DNA of 64,000 nt from Schistocephalus solidus (lineage: Eukaryota > Platyhelminthes > Cestoda > Diphyllobothriidea > Diphyllobothriidae). The notes under the pieces are model-generated. The model saw nothing but the letters and a program-made list of their open reading frames with translations, ran no database searches and was not told the origin of the DNA. A program made the position numbers and the translations under genes. The DNA is taken from NCBI GenBank assembly GCA_017591395.1, contig WEDG01001359.1:1-64000 (forward strand), given 5' to 3'. Below are positions 57,600-64,000 of this stretch, in pieces (position 1 is the first letter of the stretch; each line of letters begins with the position of its first letter).

Positions 57600-59360
57600 T
57601 GCCTGACATTTGTTACCACGGCCAAACACCGGGGACACCCATGAAAACTGCGCATCCAGCATACCAGGCTGGATGTGCGCAAGTTCTCCTTTTCCGTCAG
57701 AGTGGATGGCCCTTTATGGATGGATGGCCCATGGGTGGATGGATGGCCCTCCCTGCAGAGTTTGTGGTCACCATCACTGGAAAGCTTTAAAATGAACCGG
57801 CTTAGGTTCTAAAATGAGCCGGATCGGTGAGGGATTTAACTTAACCCTCGAGGCTCACGCCCCTATTGTCATATTTTATGACCGTCTTTTAAATGTTGCA
57901 ACCCACATGGTTTCTCTTTACACCACAATTAATTTTAATTTTCAAACAGGGTATTTAAAGGCTCGTGCCTATTTCCCTCGATAAATTTAATCTAATTGAA
58001 TAATGTCCTCTTTGCTACCAGATTACGTGTGGGTAACAGGTTAGTTGTTCTGATCTCATCTTCCTTTAAGATCATGATGGTATAGAGGAGGTGTACTGTC
58101 TACCTCCGCTTGGTCGCAGTGATCATGCAGTAGCATCTGCAATAACTTAAACGAGGCCCAAATATATGATAGGGAGACTTTTGCAAAATTAGAGCTGAGG
58201 CATCACAACTAGACTGGGATCTATATTCTCCAGAAATGTCACTGAGGACATTAATTTATTTAAGAAGCGATTGTTGTATTAGTGAAGTGCCACTGTCCGT
58301 TATCAAAACATAGGATATTAATGCATAGGGCAGATATATTCCTTAATAAAAAAAGGACACTTTTCAAGCCAATTCATTGATCAAGAATTTGGATCGAAAG
58401 TTCTTTATATTTATTCAGTATCAGTTTATTTCAGTATATTTGAGGGAAAGGTTGGTGAGTTTCCTTTGAATTCCCTTTTTGTACATGCGGGTTTGTGGTC
58501 TCAAAAATATGTTATCGGTTTGTTAGCGAGGCCAATTACCACCGGGAACCTCATGTTCTTAATTGAAAAATCCACTTATAGATGTAATGAACACAATAAA
58601 TACATACACATTTGACTGTGGTCTATACCACAGTCGTAAAAATTCCCGCTATTCTTTTCATATCATACATGGCTAGAACCATGATTTGACCCACAATGTA
58701 CCTATAAATATCTGATACGACCAATTATATTTGGCCTTCCTGACACTAAAAATAATTTCATCAACAAATATTGACATAATTGAACAGACTTCCAATAATC
58801 TTAAATTTCACTTTTTCTTTTCTTATCATAGTCATAAGTTGAAAATTCTGACAATAAAAATCATTTCAGGAAAAATACTAAGATGAATTCAATAAACCTA
58901 TAGATAGCTGATTAATCAGACACGTGTCCGATAGGGCAACTGATGGCTGTGATCAGATAAGAAGGGAAAAAGATTAAATATTCATTATTATTGTTCCTAA
59001 ATTCATTTTTTATGTTTATATGAAATGCGAAATAAAAATAAATCTTGTTTGTTTCTGACCTTGTGCTGATCATGGAATTGGTCCCTAATAGCGATGAAAT
59101 ATGAATCGCAGCTCGACCATTCGTTCTTCAATCGTAGCTGGAATTTGATTGGTTGCCAGTGTCCCTCAATTACGCGTCGTTATTGGGCGAAAAAGACTGC
59201 GCGCAGCGTTAGGAGCAAATCGATCGGACACTGAGCTTTCAATCGCGCGCGTGCTCTGCCACGCCATTTCCTGCGCACTCTTGCTGCGGCGTGGACGTTT
59301 AACTGCCAGAACCGTACTATACCCCTGTTCTGTGTACACTGACCTTTTTATTTTCTTTTC
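57600..59360. other. Unassigned, AT-rich
   Basis: No gene. A small GATGGATGG-type repeat lies at 57,705-57,760 and explains the Met/Trp/Gly-rich ORFs there. Confidence 0.5.
57703..57757 (+). repeat. GGATGGATGGCCC short tandem repeat
   Basis: 'tggatggcccttt', 'ggatggatggcccat' and 'ggatggatggccctc' repeat three to four times. Confidence 0.85.
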
Positions 59361-59365
59361 ATGTA

Positions 59366-61275
59366 GTATGTGGAGACCAATATCTAAGAGAACACTTAGG
59401 AGACGGGCCAAACAAGGCTTTCTGGAGGATTAACGCCGAATTGCCAAGAATATGAGGAAATATATCCGTTCGACTCATCTTCATCGTCCGGGAATCTGAT
59501 GTCCTTCTCCAGTTCGGCATATGACGACTCTAACTCTGATGTTTTCTTTGCTTATGAAGAGACAAAGTTGGATGGCTATGGCATCTGACGTCGCAACTAA
59601 AGAAGCTTCGAGCACTCCTACAATGGAAGAGGAGCCGACTGTACGAGAGACTCTGAGGTCATTAGCAATGCGCTCGCGTATACTACTGATTCATCTGAGC
59701 AGTCTTCTGAAGATATTCAGATGGCTGACGTCGGATCTACCTACGCAAGCACGAACCCTGTTGGGTGGGGCAAGTGATGTTTCGACGGTAACGGCAATGG
59801 GCAGTGGTGGGTACGTTCATTTAGGACTTGTTAAACAGTTAAAAGAGCAGTTTCGAGACCCTTCCGCGCTTCTTATATGTAATAATGTTGTAACTTATTT
59901 AGCTATTGATGGGCTCTCTATACATAAAAAACTGAGCTCGAGTTTTGGTCTATCCTAGGTAGAATTATGGAGCCCTTTGTTAGTGAAATATTCATTGTTG
60001 GAATTTTTTGTGGCTCTGGAAAGCCGTCAGATGTGCCCCTCGCTAAAGAGTTAGTATGTTTGACCAGAGAGGGTCTTCGTTTCGAACTTATAAAAAGGAC
60101 CCTGGAGTTGCGTGCAGCTGCTGTAATTTTCGATGCTCCAGTGTGAGCTTTTATCAAGCAAATTAAGAATGTAAATGCCTATTATGGCTGTGAAGGTGTT
60201 GCGTTAAGGGCAACTACATAGATAAAGTAGTATATTTTATCATCTCTGAGCGTTTGAGGACGGATGCCGATTTCCTCTCCGGCAACGATGATTGCCATCG
60301 TATGGGCACTTCGCCATTGCTAGCGTGTAAGATGTGAATGATTACTTCCTTTCATTTAGACTCATTAAATTTAGTTTAACTGGGTGTTATGCGTCGGCTT
60401 CTGAATTTGTGGCTGAAAGCCCAAGAGAAGCTCCTTTCCAGTTGTCACCTGAAGCGATAACTACGATGAATGATAGGTTACAGTTGCTTGATGCCTACAT
60501 GTCATGACAATTTTCACAGCTCGCAAGGTCCTTAACTGATTTAGATACCTGAAAGAATACCGAACTGCGACAGTTTCTTCTGTACATGGGTAAAGACGTT
60601 CTTCAAGGGTGCCCATCTTTAAGCAACTGTTGCAAATTTTCAAAGAAAAGTAATCTTCATTATATGGTAAGTCATAAATAGTGTACAATGTTCACAGCAT
60701 TGTTCACGTATTGGACCCTGTCCAACGACGTGGTTACCTTGATAGTTTCTCGTCTTTCCCCATTTAAAAGTTATCTAGGAACATTGAAGCGCATGCTTAG
60801 GAAACCATCGTAGCCGCTTCAGCAACTAGTCCGTAGGCTAGGAGATTTGCAGGCAGAGCGTCGGCCGGTAACTGGTCCATCAGAATTGACTTTGACCTAT
60901 TAACACCGCGACGGCCCACTACCGCCATCAGCTGGGTCTTTTACACAATTTCAGCATATTAAGAACAATAGTTTAATAATTGGTACGACGCCATCAGATG
61001 GATCACTTTTCGTTGACGATAAGCTAGTATGTATGCAGGACATTTTCCGCTATCCAAGTGGAGACATAAGTTTAATGTTTGTAGAGTATGAAAATGCAAA
61101 GTATTTATTGATTATCCTGAAACCAATTCATTTATTAACGTTTAAAAAATTACTTTAGGGAACGTATTCAGAACACGCCATTGCGTCTGCCATGCGGAAA
61201 TACGCCTGCTTCCCTATAGACGGTCACTTCTTCCTAATTAAAGTCCACGGAAGAGGGGACACGGAGGACTGACAG
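59366..61275 (+). pseudogene. Decayed DDE-type 'transposase domain-containing' protein
   Basis: Fragments in the order of a large animal transposase family often annotated 'transposase domain-containing protein' (possibly CACTA/EnSpm-related; class not settled). They are 'MWRPISKRTLRRRAKQGFLED' (59,367-59,430), an acidic Ser-rich linker, 'LRSLAMRSRILLIHLSSLLKI' and 'DLPTQARTLLG' (59,655-59,770), 'YVHLGLVKQLKEQF', 'AIDGLSIHKKLSSSF', 'FIVGIFCGSGKPSDVPLAKE' (59,985-60,050), 'AAAVIFDAPV', 'NAYYGCEG', 'ERLRTDADFLSGNDD' (60,250-60,295), 'TELRQFLLYMGKDVLQG' (60,560-60,610) and 'LDSFSSFPFKSYLGTLKRML' (60,740-60,800). There are at least six stops or frameshifts. No terminal repeats were found. A TTTTCATGTAG just before the start could be a splice acceptor. 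Confidence 0.65.
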
Positions 61276-62290
61276 CATTGACTCTGCGTGTAGTTCACCA
61301 ACTATGCCCCAGACATGATTCTGATTTTGAACACTGCGTCGGATGGTATCTTTCCCTCCTATTCTTGTATTGGAGTTTCGTTCTCACTGTAACTCTCACC
61401 GTTCAACGGTCGCTGTCCACCATTCCTAGAACCCAACAGTCCCACAGCTATTGATGCATGGACAGTGAAGGGATACAGTAATGATAAGATATTTATTAAT
61501 TTCCTAATCCCTTCTTTTCCTGTAGGGTTGTCGCTAATTATTTCCGATAATGAAATGCATACCGGACGTCCCAGAAGGAATAAAAAAGCCCCATAGACCC
61601 GACCGTTTACGTCACAAGCATGCCATCCCTCTCATCGTCACCGGTATGCCGAACAATTACCTCAGTTACCGCTTTTTTAGGACAATTCATCGGGAAGCAG
61701 TGATTCAAGTAGATCACTGCCTATTGCACAGTCGTCCTCACATGCGCGTTAACCACTACCTTACACCCATAATTTCCCTAGATGCAGTCGTCGCCAACGA
61801 AATCGGCGACGTTTTAATAGAAAAACACGCCGCAGCTGATCAACCGTCAAAGCATTTCTTCGATGGTTAATGCAATGTCAAATGCAAGAAAAAGGGCATT
61901 TGCAAGATTTTAAAGTGGAGGTGGCGGCCAAACGGCGTCATCTGGAAGAGTAAATGGGTAACTTTGACACCCATGCGCCCCAGCCTATATCAGGTGGTCC
62001 GATATTAAAACCAATCTCGACCCTTGACGAAGAAGAGGCCCCAACCAAAGACGTCGTAGACAGGGCATATTGGGAGCAATTAATAGGTTGCCTGCACATT
62101 ACTTTCTGTCTAAATAGGTTACCCGTGTGGCCTCCCTCGGCAGCGATACGGTCAGCAGTTTCGCTGATGAAGTGACCCACTGGTTACATTTCTACTGTCA
62201 GCACCACTCAAGGAAGGCCTTCTTCTCTTCCTCCCTATAAGCAGTTATTTTAGGTAAGAAGTGTCTCATTAATTTATGAATCCTGTGTAT
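61276..62290. other. Unassigned, possible 3' part of the transposon
   Basis: The ORF at 61,550-61,870 (106 codons, 'KCIPDVPEGIKKPHRPDRL' onward) has no domain I recognise. Codon frames break at 61,868. It may belong to the transposon upstream or be chance. Confidence 0.35.
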
Positions 62291-62295
62291 TACAG

Positions 62296-62690
62296 AGGTG
62301 TTCCATCGGTGCAATAATCCACCGAAAGCCGATAAATCGCAGCTAGAACGAGCCTTCAAAAATGCCTTTAAGGAGGCCTATGATCGACTGCACAAAGGGG
62401 CGTAAAGGCAGCCCATGAGAAGAGTGTTGACGGTTAGTCGATTTTACTTAACAACATTGTCCACAAAAATTGCCTTCTTAAAAATCACCCGATTTTTGGA
62501 TGCTTCATAGTTTGCATTTTCAAGGGTCATTATTTACTCACCAATCCACTAACTTCATTCACTTTTTAATTTCAGAGTGTGGACCCGATGAAACGGTGGA
62601 TAGAATGCTGGGTTCGTAAACACAGGAATGAAGCTCTAGAGACATTTATAACAATTATTTTTATACACTCAAGTTTTCACCTTGTTTAAA
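62296..62690 (+). other. Possible exon pair, unknown protein
   Basis: TTACAG precedes an open stretch 'VFHRCNNPPKADKSQLERAF', 'KNAFKEAYDRLHKG' and a possible donor GC|GTAAAG near 62,401. An acceptor TTTCAGAG near 62,576 then leads to 'VDPMKRWIECWVRKHRNEAL' and a stop at about 62,690. Codon choice looks protein-like, but I recognise no family. It could be a tail exon of the transposon. Confidence 0.3.
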
Positions 62691-62699
62691 ACAAAATAT

Positions 62700-64000
62700 A
62701 TTTTACTTGCTTACTCAGTCTTTTAAGAGTTACGTGATCCTTGTTAAATATTGTAGTAAAATAATTTAGTATAATTCAGTATTTATAAGTGAGATACGGC
62801 GCGTTGTTTGAAATTTGTTTCGAATTTCAAGTACCTCGAGCCTACGAGTTTTAAGTCTCTACCTCAGTGTAGAAGACAAGGTGTTGGAAAATCTATTAAA
62901 GAATTGTCTTTATATTCCTCTGAGTTTATAATTGCAACTTGGACCCTCGATCTTTGCTGCTTTCCGAAACTCACGCCGGCTGTGTGATCCCTGCATCTGC
63001 TCTCAATCGCGGAAGGGACTCAAACCAAAGGCTGAGTCCTTATATTTTCAAATTCTTATTGTTGAAAACTCAGCTGCTCTCTATTAATTTTGTGGCAATT
63101 TGTAACATGCAAAACTCCAGTTCCATAAGTTTATTGTCACAAAAAAATTGGTCCACGACCAAGCTGCTTTGGGACCGTCTCTCGGCGCCTCTACCCACTC
63201 AGCCATATTGGCAGGGGATCTTGTTAAGCAAGTTAATGGACGCAGAAAACAATTTTAACCATCGTTATTCTGCTATTTGTTCACCTCCGCTAAACGGGGT
63301 AAAAGTTCAGTAAGCTTAACTAATGTAGCTTACGAAGACGAAACATGTATGGGGTGTTTTCCAGCCTCCAGCAGAAATTCTCAGGATGGAGCAGGAAATA
63401 GGAATCTAAGACAAGAAATAGATAACTTAAAAATCTATATCTCGCCCAACTGCTAAAAACGCCCCTGTTCATAATAAACCTACAACAAAGCAAAATTCGT
63501 ATTCATTTATAGCTTCAAGCTTACATAAAAGTCACATTAAACATATCGCGACTGCTGGACCCGGTAAACCAGAGGAAATTTCGCTACTTCCGAAGGGGAG
63601 CCCCATCTTGTCCTTGCGCCACTCTACCGGTACTTCGTTCGGGTAGCATCAGCACTAATCTGGCTTTACCGCCCATCGCCACATCACTGGTAGACGATGC
63701 ACCAACATACGATGTTGAAGAGGTTAGCGAGTTCGTTAAGCCAAAGAAGAAAAAGGTCTAAGAAGAACAAGTCTTGCAGGAGATTTGGCTCTAGCCTGCC
63801 CAACACCCAGTCTCATGTGGACCTACCGGGCCAAGTGAATTGGTTACCAGTACTCACTCAGCTGAAAAGATCTGAGTTACAGACGACCCTCGTTTGAGTC
63901 GAAAAACATAATGAAGTCATTAAAGGGGTCCGGGTGACAGCTTCAGAGTATTCCAAAGGAGCGAGTCAAACATGACCTTGGATCTCCTTCATTGTATGCA
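62700..64000. other. Unassigned
   Basis: Short ORFs at 62,939-63,313 and 63,697-63,897 have no recognisable domain. The region reaches the window edge. Confidence 0.45.

Overview
The window is eukaryotic genomic DNA. It has a spliced gene with phase-consistent introns, dense non-LTR and Penelope-like retroelements, tRNA-derived SINEs and long microsatellites, and no bacterial gene organisation. The best fit is a flatworm, probably a diphyllobothriidean tapeworm (Spirometra/Schistocephalus-like). This rests on a LINE family whose reverse transcriptase is followed by C2H2 fingers of the unusual 'RIGLVGH' / 'RMGLFGH' type, which I associate with those genomes. That assignment is inference; no database was searched.

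The only host gene I can support is alanine aminotransferase (ALT/GPT) on the minus strand. Seven exons lie between 55,371 and 43,939. They join in frame to about 457 codons and include the PLP-binding lysine. The final exon, about 30 codons, was not found. Intron 1 appears to be GC-AG. The fourth intron (about 7.1 kb) holds a 5.2 kb antisense LINE and a CTA-rich microsatellite. The fifth holds a LINE tail fused to a Penelope-like remnant.

Layout. 1-3.6 kb: LINE reverse transcriptase pieces followed by shuffled, antisense LINE 3' tails. 3.86-11.41 kb: a very large inverted repeat whose two arms of about 2.4 kb carry a decayed Tigger/pogo (TIGD1-like) transposase, with a 2.8 kb spacer. 11.4-12.4 kb: LINE zinc-finger tail, mirroring the one on the left. 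12.6-13.3 kb: hammerhead-ribozyme-like motifs, two of them mirrored around a CT microsatellite. 13.3-24 kb: mostly old sequence with SINEs, TTAGGG-like tracts and microsatellites. 24.1-29.0 kb: three Penelope-like elements (RT plus GIY-YIG), one bounded by inverted repeats. 29.3-29.6 kb: SINE. 32.0-36.1 kb: an antisense LINE with an internal duplication and a deleted RT motif A. 36.1-36.8 kb: another LINE tail. 37-43.9 kb: unassigned, with minisatellites. 43.9-55.4 kb: the ALT gene with nested elements. 56.8-57.6 kb: CR1/L2-like endonuclease remnant. 59.3-61.3 kb: a decayed DDE-type 'transposase domain-containing' element.

All mobile-element reading frames seen are broken by stops or frameshifts, so most of the window is a graveyard of selfish elements around one conserved metabolic gene. 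The points most worth a second look are the 7.5 kb palindrome, the hammerhead-like motifs associated with Penelope-like ends, the LINE with a C-terminal finger array and modular 3' tail, and the GC-AG intron.
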